DNA from: Roseiarcus sp963772555
GTDB lineage: Bacteria > Pseudomonadota > Alphaproteobacteria > Rhizobiales > Beijerinckiaceae
Assembly (NCBI GenBank): GCA_963772555.1
Contig: CAVYXQ010000009.1
Span: 62,001-126,000 of the forward strand
DNA: 64,000 bases
Reading direction: 5' to 3'
Part shown: positions 53,816-62,516 of the stretch, piece by piece
Layout of the letters: each line of letters starts with the position of its first letter
How positions within the stretch are numbered: position 1 is the first letter of the stretch
Translations under genes and position numbers: made by a program
The notes under the pieces: model-generated
The model's input: only the letters and a program-made list of their open reading frames with translations
Database searches by the model: none
What the model was told of the DNA's origin: nothing

Positions 53816-54526
53816 ATGACCATTTGGCGGAAGCCCGGCGCAGGCTTGATTGCGCTCGCGACGCTCGCGGCCCTAGCCGGGCAGGGGGTCGCCGCGGATG
53901 CGGCGCATCCGGCCGTCGTCGAACTCTTCCAGAGCCAGGGCTGCTCGTCCTGTCCGCCGGCCGAAGCCAATGTCGCGGCGATCAGCGACCGCGCCGACGT
54001 GCTCGCGCTCGCCTTCGAGGTCGACTATTGGGACCGGCTGGGCTGGAAGGACACCTTCTCGAAAGCCGCCTGGACGGCGCGCCAGTACGCCTATGCGCAC
54101 GCCATGCGCCGCGACGGCGTCTATACGCCGCAGGTCGTCGTCAACGGCCGGGTCGAGGGCGACGGGCTCGAGCCCGGCGCATTGGCCGGCCTGATGAGCC
54201 GCGGCGACCGCGGCACGGGCGGGCCGCAAGTCAGCTTCGACGGCGGCGCGGTCGCGGTCGGCGAGGGCGCGGCTCCGGCAGGCGGCGCCGACGTCTGGCT
54301 CGCCCGCTATATTCCGCACACGGTCGAAGTCACGATCCCGCGCGGCGAGAACGCCGGCCACACCCTGCCGTACAAGGACGTCGTGCGCGAGATCGTGGTT
54401 CTCGGCCGCTGGCATGGACAGGCGGCGCGGTTCCCGCTGCCAGGCGGGACTGACCCGGGCCTCGCCGAGGCCGCGATCGTGCAGTCGGCCGGCGCGGGGC
54501 CGATCCTCGCCGCGGCGCGGCGGTGA
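53816..54526 (+). CDS. DUF1223-family exported thioredoxin-like protein
   Basis: 236 residues. Signal peptide LIALATLAALAGQGVAAD, then VVELFQSQGCSSCPPAEANV with the CxxC (CSSC) of DUF1223, DYWDRLGWKDTFSKAAWTARQYAYA and VYTPQVVVNGR, all characteristic. Start chosen at MTIWRK for correct signal-peptide geometry. Family role is unclear; thioredoxin-like redox activity in the periplasm is plausible. Confidence 0.82.
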   Translation: MTIWRKPGAGLIALATLAALAGQGVAADAAHPAVVELFQSQGCSSCPPAEANVAAISDRADVLALAFEVDYWDRLGWKDTFSKAAWTARQYAYAHAMRRDGVYTPQVVVNGRVEGDGLEPGALAGLMSRGDRGTGGPQVSFDGGAVAVGEGAAPAGGADVWLARYIPHTVEVTIPRGENAGHTLPYKDVVREIVVLGRWHGQAARFPLPGGTDPGLAEAAIVQSAGAGPILAAARR

Positions 54527-54605
54527 ATCGGGTCTAGCGCAGCGAGCTTCTGTTCCGTAAAGAAGATCGAGGGGGTCCGCTTCCCCATCGGATGGAGGGC
54601 GTCGC

Positions 54606-55040
54606 GTGTCTTCCAAGGAACCCCTGTTTCGTAAGCTCGACAATCATTTGCTTCGCGTTGACGATCTTGACGCTGCCATCTCCTTTTATCGGGACAAGCT
54701 GGGTCATCGTCTCCTGTGGCGAAGCGATGAGGCCGCCGGCTTCGCTCTTCCTGACACGGACGCCGAGCTTGTCGTTCACCTCCGCATTGGACCCGAGACG
54801 GATATCCTGGTCGATGACGCCGACCAGGCTTTCGCAGCGTTCCTGAGCGTCGGCGGCGAGGCGGTCGAGCCCCCTTTCGACATCCCAATCGGCCGGTGTG
54901 CGCGCGTTCGCGATCCTTTCGGCAACACTCTGGTCCTGTTGGATCAGTCCAACGGCCGTTTGGCGACCGACGCCGACGGGCGGGTCACCGGCGTCGAGCG
55001 TTTGTCGTCGGGCAGGGACGACGGCAAGCGAAGGTCTTGA
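54606..55040 (+). CDS. VOC-family (glyoxalase/dioxygenase-like) protein
   Basis: 144 residues. Beta-alpha-beta-beta-beta repeats of the vicinal oxygen chelate fold: LDNHLLRVDDLDAAISFYRDKLGHRLLW, then AELVVHLRI, ILVDDADQAFAAFLSVGGEAV and RVRDPFGNTLVLLD. GTG start with GGAGGG upstream. The Gln/His-Glu metal residues are only partly evident. Substrate unknown. Confidence 0.75.
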   Translation: MSSKEPLFRKLDNHLLRVDDLDAAISFYRDKLGHRLLWRSDEAAGFALPDTDAELVVHLRIGPETDILVDDADQAFAAFLSVGGEAVEPPFDIPIGRCARVRDPFGNTLVLLDQSNGRLATDADGRVTGVERLSSGRDDGKRRS

Positions 55041-55090
55041 TCCCCGCGGCGATCGGTCACGTTGGTCATGATGACTATTTGAGGGTTCGT

Positions 55091-55360
55091 GTGGCGCGCC
55101 GAAGCGAAAAGAGGCAGGACGTCTGGACGGTCGCCAAAGCCAAGGCCCGGCTGTCGGAAGTCATCGAACGCGCCCAGCGCGAGCCGCAGGTCATTACCCG
55201 CAATGGCAAGCCGAGCGCCGTTGTCGTGTCCGTCGAAGAGTGGGCTCGCAAGGCTCCGCGCAAGGGCACTCTGGCGGAATTCCTGCTCAACTCGCCCCTG
55301 CGCGGCGACGTGCTCGACCTCGAGCGGACGCGCGACGAGCCGCGCGATCTTGGATTTTGA
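55091..55360 (+). CDS. Phd/YefM-type antitoxin without an adjacent toxin
   Basis: 89 residues. DVWTVAKAKARLSEVIERAQREPQVITRNGKPSAVVVSVEEW is the Phd/YefM DNA-binding and dimerisation domain; the C-terminal tail (GTLAEFLLNSPLRGDVLDLERTRDEPRDL) would wrap the toxin. GTG start supported by GAGGG. The following 317 bases contain no RelE, Doc or PIN toxin, so it is an orphan or acts only as a repressor. Confidence 0.7.
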   Translation: MARRSEKRQDVWTVAKAKARLSEVIERAQREPQVITRNGKPSAVVVSVEEWARKAPRKGTLAEFLLNSPLRGDVLDLERTRDEPRDLGF

Positions 55361-55677
55361 GGGTCCTGATCGCTCGACTCATTGCGAGCGAGCGACGGGA
55401 TCGTTTTCGGCCGGCGAGCGCGTCCGGAGAGCTGCGAGAGGGATAGTCCAGGCCCTTCGTCGCCTGATTTCGTGATTGGAGTGCAACCGCGTGGCTGTAT
55501 AAGCATCGTTCATAAAATTACAGAGTTGCGAGCGGCCCTTTTCTTCTGCGGCAGCTTCGCTTAAACACGGATTGTACTGGCGGCAGCCATACTTTCGACA
55601 ACAACCAGCCAGAAACTGGGCCGAAACGAGAAGAAATAAACGGAACACCTCAGCTATTTGGGGCGGCGGAGGGTACG
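55361..55677. other. intergenic stretch upstream of the cytochrome gene
   Basis: 317 bases, lower GC toward the right. A stem CGCTCG/CGAGCG at 55371-55390 follows the antitoxin stop and precedes GATCGTTTTCGG, a possible weak terminator. The right half should carry the promoter of the cytochrome-oxidoreductase pair. No toxin gene is present. Confidence 0.45.
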
Positions 55678-58233
55678 ATGGGACGGGATTTCATTCGTAA
55701 ATTCGGGCTGGCAGCCATCGGATCGCTCGCGATCTTGATCCTCCCAGAAGCAGCGTTTCCCAAGACGGATTGCGGCTCGGGCGACGGTCACGTCAAAGAC
55801 GAAGCCCGGTGCGTTGGTCGAACCCCTGAATCTCTGGTTGCGGCCGACGAAGATTATTTCCGCGATATGGATTACGGCGCGACCAAAGACCCCGCCTCGC
55901 TCGCTGCCCTGCTCCAACCTTATGTTCCCGGCATCACGCCGGATCAGGCGTTGAAATCGGCGGCGGTGGGCAGAGACAATTGGATCGTCTGGACCGCCGG
56001 CAATGACCGCCTGTGGGACTTTCTCTCGTACCAGTCGTTGGGCGGGCTTGATCTCCTGAAGACGCTGTCCAATCACCCCAGCCTCAAATTCAGCCGCGAC
56101 AACCGCTGGAACTACCTCGGCCTGGTCAACGAGCCCTGTTTCACCAAGCCGACGGCAGGCAGACAAGACCGCTTTGGACTGTGGCTCGACGTGCGCGACC
56201 CGAACTGCCCGGCCGACCCGTTCGAGAACGAGACGAAGTATCCCGGCGTCAAGATCGGCGCACGCGGGACGCAGTTCGACGACGGGAAGATGCTGCCGGT
56301 CGGCTCCTATTATGGCTATGCGACCGGCATCGTCGGACTGCGGCTCTTCCCCAATCCGGATTTCGACGCCGAGGCCGAAAAGAACTGGAATCCGGTGCGT
56401 TATTATACCGATCCCGACTACTACAACAACAAGAAGCTGGTGCGCCCCTATCGGGTCGGCATGTCATGCGGCTTCTGCCACGTAGGGCCCAATCCGACCA
56501 ACCCGCCGAAGGATCCGGAAAGCCCAAAGTGGGAAAACCTCAATTCCAATCCCGGCGCACAATATTTCTGGATTGACCGCATCTTCAACTGGGAGGGCGA
56601 TCCATCCGCCTTCCCATACCAGCTTTTCCATACGCAGCGTCCGGGATCGCTCGACACTTCGCTCGTGTCGTCGGACTACATCAACAATCCGCGCACGATG
56701 AACGCAATTTACAACCTCGGCGCCCGGCTCGAGAACGCGAAGAAATTCGGCGGCGAAAGGCTGGCCGACGGCAGCCTCAACAACAAGCAGTTCAACGATT
56801 TCGTGCCTGCGGGATCGCCGCTCGCGGATTTCTTCAAGAGCCCGGACACGGTGCTCACGCCCCACGTCCTGAAGGATGGCTCCGATTCCGTCGGCGCCCT
56901 CGGGTCGTTGAACCGGGTTTACGTCAACATCGGTCTGTTCAGCGAGGAATGGCTGACGCACTTCAATGCGCTGGTCGGCGGAAAACCCATTTCCCCGATC
57001 CAGATCAGCGTCGCGCGCGAGCATTCGTCCTATTGGCGCGCCACGGAAAGTCAGACCCCTCCATTGGCCCTGTTCTTCCTGGCGACGGCGAAGCCGGATT
57101 ATCTCAAGAATGCGCCGGGCGGGGACAAATATTTGAGCGCCGACGCCGCGCAGCTCGAGCATGGGAAAGACGTGTTCGCCGAACGCTGTGCGCGATGCCA
57201 TTCGAGCAAGCTGCCGGAGAAAGCCTACTCCTTCTTTCCGAACAACGGTTGCTCCGGGAAAGGCTATCTCGACTGCTTCAACGCCTATTGGGCCTGGACC
57301 AAGACGGACGAGTTCAAGACGGACGAGAAGACGATCGTCCATACCAGCGATTTCCTGAATGACAATTTCCTCTCGACCGATCTGCGAATCCCGGTGACCC
57401 TCACCGAGACCAACGCTTGCAGTCCGCTTGCGACCAACGCCATCGCCGGGAACATCTGGAACGATTTCTCCGCGCAGAGCTACAAGGATCTCCCCGCGGT
57501 CGGCACGATCACCGTGCACAATCCCTTCACTGGGGAACCGAAGCCCTATCCGATGCCGGGGGGCGGACGCGGCTATACGCGGGTGCCCTCGCTGATCAGC
57601 CTCTGGTCGACCGCGCCGTTCCTGCTCAACAACTCCGTCGGCGATTTCCACCCGAGTCCATCGGTGGATGCGCGGATGCAATCCTTCGACAGCGCCATCC
57701 ACCAAATGCTCTGGCCAGAGAGGCGGCCCGGAAATATCGCGTACCAGACCGCATCCGGAAAGACCTTGCAGGGCCAGATCGACGTCACCACGGAGACGAG
57801 CTACCTGCGCATTCCCAAAGGCTTCCTGCCCGAATTCGTCCAACCGTTGCTGGAGCCTGTGCCGTGGAGCAGCGTGTTCACCGAGGACGGGCTGCAGCTC
57901 GGGCCGATTCCGAAAGGCACGCCGGTCAATCTCATCGCCAATATCGATCTCGACAAGCGAGAAGACCCGATCGAGGACGTGCAGCACAAAGCGGATGTCC
58001 TGAAGCTTTTGCTCAAACTCAAAATCGATATCAAATTGCTGCCGAAGAACGCGACCGACGATCAGGCGCGTCACGTCTTCTCGAACGCAGTCGATCAGAT
58101 GCTCGCTTTGAGCAAGTGTCCTGATTTCATCGTCAATCGCGGACATTATTTCGGAACTGACTATTTCAAGGAAGAGCCAGGCCTCAGCGACGCCGACAAA
58201 GAGGCGCTGATCGCGTTCCTGAAGACGTTCTGA
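55678..58233 (+). CDS. large periplasmic di-haem cytochrome c-type protein
   Basis: 851 residues. Signal peptide (FGLAAIGSLAILILPEAAFP) and two c-type haem sites, CGFCH (264-268) and CARCH (504-508), far apart, suggesting two cytochrome domains with long insertions. The stretches HSSKLPEKAYSFFPNNGC and TRVPSLISLWSTAPFLLNNSVGDFHP recall haem-dependent electron-transfer or peroxidase-like proteins, but I cannot name the family. It precedes a GMC oxidoreductase gene by 132 bases and could accept its electrons. Confidence 0.72.
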   Translation: MGRDFIRKFGLAAIGSLAILILPEAAFPKTDCGSGDGHVKDEARCVGRTPESLVAADEDYFRDMDYGATKDPASLAALLQPYVPGITPDQALKSAAVGRDNWIVWTAGNDRLWDFLSYQSLGGLDLLKTLSNHPSLKFSRDNRWNYLGLVNEPCFTKPTAGRQDRFGLWLDVRDPNCPADPFENETKYPGVKIGARGTQFDDGKMLPVGSYYGYATGIVGLRLFPNPDFDAEAEKNWNPVRYYTDPDYYNNKKLVRPYRVGMSCGFCHVGPNPTNPPKDPESPKWENLNSNPGAQYFWIDRIFNWEGDPSAFPYQLFHTQRPGSLDTSLVSSDYINNPRTMNAIYNLGARLENAKKFGGERLADGSLNNKQFNDFVPAGSPLADFFKSPDTVLTPHVLKDGSDSVGALGSLNRVYVNIGLFSEEWLTHFNALVGGKPISPIQISVAREHSSYWRATESQTPPLALFFLATAKPDYLKNAPGGDKYLSADAAQLEHGKDVFAERCARCHSSKLPEKAYSFFPNNGCSGKGYLDCFNAYWAWTKTDEFKTDEKTIVHTSDFLNDNFLSTDLRIPVTLTETNACSPLATNAIAGNIWNDFSAQSYKDLPAVGTITVHNPFTGEPKPYPMPGGGRGYTRVPSLISLWSTAPFLLNNSVGDFHPSPSVDARMQSFDSAIHQMLWPERRPGNIAYQTASGKTLQGQIDVTTETSYLRIPKGFLPEFVQPLLEPVPWSSVFTEDGLQLGPIPKGTPVNLIANIDLDKREDPIEDVQHKADVLKLLLKLKIDIKLLPKNATDDQARHVFSNAVDQMLALSKCPDFIVNRGHYFGTDYFKEEPGLSDADKEALIAFLKTF

Positions 58234-58365
58234 CAAGGCCGCGGCCGGGCGGAACCTATCGTTTGCGCCCGGCCCGGGCGCCCCGCATGTTTCAAAGGAA
58301 CAGCCCGGCCCGTCAGGGTCTCATCCGACAATCGGACAATCGCGCAAGACAAGGGACATTGCCCC

Positions 58366-60270
58366 GTGAGCATCAGCGATAATCAAAGCTTCGAATATAT
58401 TGTCGTCGGTTCGGGGGCGGGCGGGGGCACGGTCGCCGCGCGGCTCGCTGAGAACGGGCGGAAAGTTCTTGTCCTGGAAGCCGGGGGCGATCCGCTCAAG
58501 CTCGAGGGCGGCGACGCCGCTTATCCGAATATCAATCGGCTGCCGGACGACTACAACGTCCCAGTGTTCCACGGCTGCGCCACCGAAGACTTCGCCATGC
58601 GGTGGGACTATTTCGTCCGCCATTACGCCGACGACGCCCGGCAGAAGCAAGATCACAAGTACGTGCCCGTTTACGGCGGAAAGCCTGTCGACGGAATCTG
58701 GTATCCGCGCGCTGGCTGCCTCGGCGGCTGCACCGCGCATAACGCGATGATCATGGTCTATCCGCATAATGAGGATTGGGAATATCTCGCGACATTGACC
58801 GGCGACCCCTCCTGGGGGCCCGACAATATGCGGACATACTTCCAGAAGCTCGAAAACTGTCAGTACCGGCCATTCGACCGCGTCGCGGCGAGCGCCGGGA
58901 TCAATCCGTCCCGGCATGGATTTGACGGCTGGCTCAACACAGAAATCACCATCCCGAAGGCCGTGCTCGGCGATTTCAGTTTGCTCGCGACGCTCAAGAC
59001 GTCGACCGCCGCGGAGTTGCCTGGACTGCCTTTGCCGCTGAAACGGGTGGAATGGTTGCTTGTGGGGCAGGGCGACCCCAACGACTGGCGGCTCGTTCAG
59101 GAGAATGCGTTCGGCCTCCACTATCCGCCGTTGACGACTCGCGATCACAGCCGAATGGGCACCCGCGAGCGGCTGCTCGAGACGCAAGCCGACCATCCCG
59201 AGAACCTGACGATCGAGCTTGACGCGCTGGTCACGCGCGTTCTTCTCGACGCGAACAACCGCGCCGTCGGCGTCGAATATCTCAAGGGCGCCCGTCTCTA
59301 CCAGGCTCACGCCAATCCGAGCGCGGAGGCGGGCGAAACGCGCCGGGCTCTCGCTTCGCGAGAGGTCATTCTCTCAGGCGGCGCGTTCAACACGCCCCAA
59401 CTCTTGATGCTCTCCGGGATCGGCCCGAGGGACGAACTGCAAAAGCACGGCATCGAGGTCAAGGTCGATCTGCCCGGCGTCGGCTCCAACCTTCAGGATC
59501 GTTACGAGGTTGGGGTCGTTAACCGGATGAAGTCCGACTGGGACGTGCTCAAGGACGCAAAATACGCCAAGGGCGATCCGCAATACGCCATGTGGGATCA
59601 TTCGAAGGAGGGGGTCTACGGGTCGAACGGCGCTGTGCTGGCGGTGATCCGGAGGTCGGCCGAGGAGAGGCCTGTCCCCGACCTCTTCTGTTTCGCTGTG
59701 CTGGCTGATTTTCGGGGATACGTGCCGGGCTACTCGAAGACAATTGTCGAGCGCCTCAATTGCCTGACCTGGGCGGTGCTCAAGGCGCACACCAACAACC
59801 GAGCCGGCGAGGTGCGGCTCAAATCCGCCGATCCGAAGGAGCGCCCCTCTATCAACTTCAAATATTTCGCGGAGGGCGACCCAGACAACGACGAGGATCT
59901 CGATTCGGTCGTGACGGGCGTCAAATTCGTGCGCGACCTCTCCCAGCCGCTCAAGGACCTCGGCATCATCGTCGCGGAGGAGGCGCCTGGCCCGAATGTC
60001 GTGACCGACGAGCAGATCCGCGACTTTGTCCGCTACCAGTCCTGGGGACACCACGCCTCCTGTACCTGCCCCATCGGCGCCGACGGGGATGCGAAGGCCG
60101 TCCTGGACAAGGACTTCAAGGTGCGCGGAACCGAGGGCCTGCGGGTTGTCGATGCTTCGGTCTTCGCCCGCATTCCCGGGATGTTCATCGTCAGCGCCAT
60201 CTATATGATCGCGGAGAAAGCCGCCGATGTGATCCTGGCCGCCGCGGCCCGTCAGCCGGCGGCCCGCTAG
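58366..60270 (+). CDS. GMC-family FAD-dependent oxidoreductase
   Basis: 634 residues. FAD motif VVGSGAGGGTVAARLAE (about residues 13-30), LVLEAG, PRAGCLGGCTAHNAMIM, VILSGGAFNTPQLLMLSGIG and the C-terminal SWGHHASCTCPIG followed by LRVVDASVFARIPGMFIVSAIYMIAEKAADVI. The first catalytic His is present; the usual second His/Asn region (PxxNPN) is replaced by IPGMFIV. No signal peptide is seen, though its cytochrome neighbour is periplasmic. GTG start with AAGGGA upstream. Probably oxidises an alcohol or sterol-like substrate. Confidence 0.82.
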   Translation: MSISDNQSFEYIVVGSGAGGGTVAARLAENGRKVLVLEAGGDPLKLEGGDAAYPNINRLPDDYNVPVFHGCATEDFAMRWDYFVRHYADDARQKQDHKYVPVYGGKPVDGIWYPRAGCLGGCTAHNAMIMVYPHNEDWEYLATLTGDPSWGPDNMRTYFQKLENCQYRPFDRVAASAGINPSRHGFDGWLNTEITIPKAVLGDFSLLATLKTSTAAELPGLPLPLKRVEWLLVGQGDPNDWRLVQENAFGLHYPPLTTRDHSRMGTRERLLETQADHPENLTIELDALVTRVLLDANNRAVGVEYLKGARLYQAHANPSAEAGETRRALASREVILSGGAFNTPQLLMLSGIGPRDELQKHGIEVKVDLPGVGSNLQDRYEVGVVNRMKSDWDVLKDAKYAKGDPQYAMWDHSKEGVYGSNGAVLAVIRRSAEERPVPDLFCFAVLADFRGYVPGYSKTIVERLNCLTWAVLKAHTNNRAGEVRLKSADPKERPSINFKYFAEGDPDNDEDLDSVVTGVKFVRDLSQPLKDLGIIVAEEAPGPNVVTDEQIRDFVRYQSWGHHASCTCPIGADGDAKAVLDKDFKVRGTEGLRVVDASVFARIPGMFIVSAIYMIAEKAADVILAAAARQPAAR

Positions 60271-60300
60271 ACCTGGTTTCGACCAGACAGAGTCAATTTG

Positions 60301-60350
60301 TCACCCGCGGGCTTGACCCGCGGGTCCATGGATCGCCGGGTCGAGCCCGG
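60301..60350. repeat. REP-like double hairpin
   Basis: CCCGCGGG-CTTGA-CCCGCGGG (60304-60324) followed by CCGGG-TCGAG-CCCGG (60336-60350). The 'cgggcttgacccg ... gccgggtcgagcccgg' pattern is a widespread dispersed palindrome in alphaproteobacterial intergenic DNA. Single copy in this window. Confidence 0.65.
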
Positions 60351-60518
60351 GCCGGGCGGCGGAAATCGGCGGGACAGGGCGACGCTCCTACCAACCGTCG
60401 TCAACATTCGTAAAATCAAGCAGATGTGGCGTTATTCTCACCTAACCGCGCAGCAAAGCCGGTCGCCAATGCTACGTTTGGATCGTCTCGACGATCACGC
60501 GTTCGCCCCGGCGCTCGA

Positions 60519-60562
60519 TTCCCTGTTCCTTGGCGGAACAGGGAAAACCATTTCCCTGTTCC
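60519..60562. repeat. three copies of TTCCCTGTTCC, two direct and one inverted
   Basis: TTCCCTGTTCC at 60519-60529, its exact reverse complement at 60535-60545 (forming an 11-bp hairpin with a 5-base loop), and a third copy in the first orientation at 60552-60562. Such an arrangement can switch between two alternative hairpins or be the core of a small non-autonomous element. Confidence 0.6.
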
Positions 60563-60877
60563 GTCTTTAACTTCTGCACGAAGACATCCGCTGAACGAAA
60601 TGAAATACCCCGGATTTGTGCACCGGCAGACGAGCGGCGGGGGCGCTTTTTTCGGTTATCAGCGATTAACAGCGAATAACAGGGAGCGGCCTTTTTTCCG
60701 GGAACGCGTCAGAACGACGGCGGGCAGGGGATCCGGCGCTTCGCTTCCGGCTCTGTGGCGACGGTCGCATCGCCTTCTGAAGAGCGATCTCGGCCGTCGA
60801 TTTCCGCGAACGCCCTCTTGTGTTCCGGCGCGTGTTCTGCAAATGTTCCGCCCATTGAGCCCGAAGGGGGCCGGACA

Positions 60878-62417
60878 ATGGTGGCGCGCGTATCGACCGT
60901 GGCGTTTGAGGGGGTGGAGGCCCGGCCTGTCGACGTGCAGGTGCATGTCGCCTCCGGAACCGTCGTCTTCAACATCGTCGGCCTCGGCGACAAGGCGGTC
61001 CGCGAGTTCGCAGGAGCGGGTGCGCTCGGCGCTGATCGCCTCGGGCCTGGCGCTGCCGGCCAAGCGCATCACCGTCAATCTCGCGCCCGCCGACATGCCG
61101 AAGGAGGGCAGCCACTACGACCTGCCGATCGCGCTCGGCGTCATGGCGGCGATCGGCGCCATTCCCGTCGATGCGCTCGAAGGCTATGCGGTAATCGGCG
61201 AACTGGCGCTCGACGGCGCCATCAGCGCCGTCGCCGGCGTCCTGCCGGCGGCCATCGCCGCCAACGCGGCGGGGAAGGGGCTGATCTGCCCGGCCCCGTG
61301 CGGGCCGGAGGCGGCGTGGGCGTCGGCCGATCTCGACATTCTCGCGCCCCGCTCGCTGATCCAGCTCGCCAATCATTTCAAGGGGACCCAGGTGCTGTCG
61401 CGGCCCCAGCCGGCGGTGCGCGCACCCGCCGCGTCGCAGCCGGATCTCCGCGACATCAAGGGGCAGGAGAGCGCCAAGCGGGCGCTTGAGATCGCCGCCG
61501 CCGGCGGCCACAACCTGTTGATGAACGGCGCGCCGGGCGCCGGCAAATCGATGCTCGCCCAGCGCCTGCCCTCGATCCTGCCGCCGCTGACGCCGCGCGA
61601 GCTCCTGGACGTGTCGATGATCCATTCGATCGCCGGCCTTCTCGCCGGCGGCGCCTTGACCGATCGCCGCCCGTTCCGCGCCCCGCATCACTCGGCCTCG
61701 ATGCCGGCGCTGGTCGGCGGCGGCGTTCACGCCCGGCCCGGCGAGATTTCGCTCGCCCACAACGGCGTCCTCTTCCTCGACGAACTGCCGGAGTTCCAGC
61801 CGCAGGTCCTCGACAGCCTGCGCCAGCCGATCGAGACGGGCGAAGTGGCGATCGCGCGGGCCAACCATCGCGTCGTCTATCCGGCCCGCTTCCAGCTCGT
61901 CGCCGCGATGAACCCATGCCGCTGCGGCATGGCCAACGAGCCGGGCTACGCCTGCCGCCGCGCGCCGAACGAGCGCTGCGTCGCGCAATATCTCGGGCGC
62001 CTCTCCGGGCCGCTGATCGACCGCTTCGATCTCGTCATCGACGTGCCGTCGGTCTCCGCCGCCGACCTGATGGCGCCGGCGCCGCGCGAAGGCTCGGCCG
62101 AGGTCGCCGCGCGGGTCGCCGCGGCGCGGCGGATACAGCTCGCCCGCTACGCCCGCCTCGGGCTCGACAGCGTCGGCAGCAACGCCGCCGCCCCAGCCGG
62201 CCTGATCGAGGAGATTGCGGAAGCGGACAAGTCCGGCCTTCGCCTTCTGCGCGACGCCGCCGAGCGGCTGCGCCTTTCCGCCCGCGGCTACCACCGGGTG
62301 CTGAAGCTCGCCCGCACGCTTGCCGATCTCGACGGCGACGGACCGGTCCGCCGCGCGCATCTGGCCGAGGCGCTGAGCTATCGCGGCGCGCCGGACCGCG
62401 CCGCCGCGGCGGCATGA
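60878..62417 (+). pseudogene. comM: ComM-type Mg-chelatase-related AAA+ ATPase, frameshifted in this sequence
   Basis: About 512 residues when corrected. Opens MVARVSTVAFEGVEARPVDVQVHVASG; the frame breaks after GLGDKAVRE and, with one T removed from GAGTTC (61004-61009), continues SQERVRSALIASGLALPAKRITVNLAPAD. Then Walker A GAPGAGKSM, Walker B GVLFLDELPEF, AMNPCRCG with zinc-type Cys, and the arginine-finger region. ComM is a hexameric helicase for branch migration during DNA uptake. Good ribosome site (AAGGGGG). All the rest is conserved, so the lesion is probably a sequence error. Confidence 0.87.
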
Positions 62418-62516
62418 TTCGATAAAAGTTTCCGGAAATTCAGGGCGGAAATCTCAACCGCGGGCTGACAGCGTGCCCTGGGCGGCCGGCGAGCGGAACC
62501 CAGGGAAAAAGTTGAC

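Larger units (their letters stand above)
60271..60877. other. repeat-rich intergenic region before comM
   Basis: 607 bases with no supported gene. Holds a CTGGT-TTCG-ACCAG hairpin at 60273-60286 just past the oxidoreductase stop, a REP-like double hairpin and a triplicated 11-mer (both listed separately). Further right, 60650-60710 has 'ttatcagcgattaacagcg', 'ataacaggg' and a TTTTTT run, looking like another intergenic element remnant. Confidence 0.5.

Noticed and set aside
56464..58236. 590-codon minus-strand frame
   Set aside because: Antisense to the cytochrome gene, whose signal peptide and haem motifs show it is the real coding strand.
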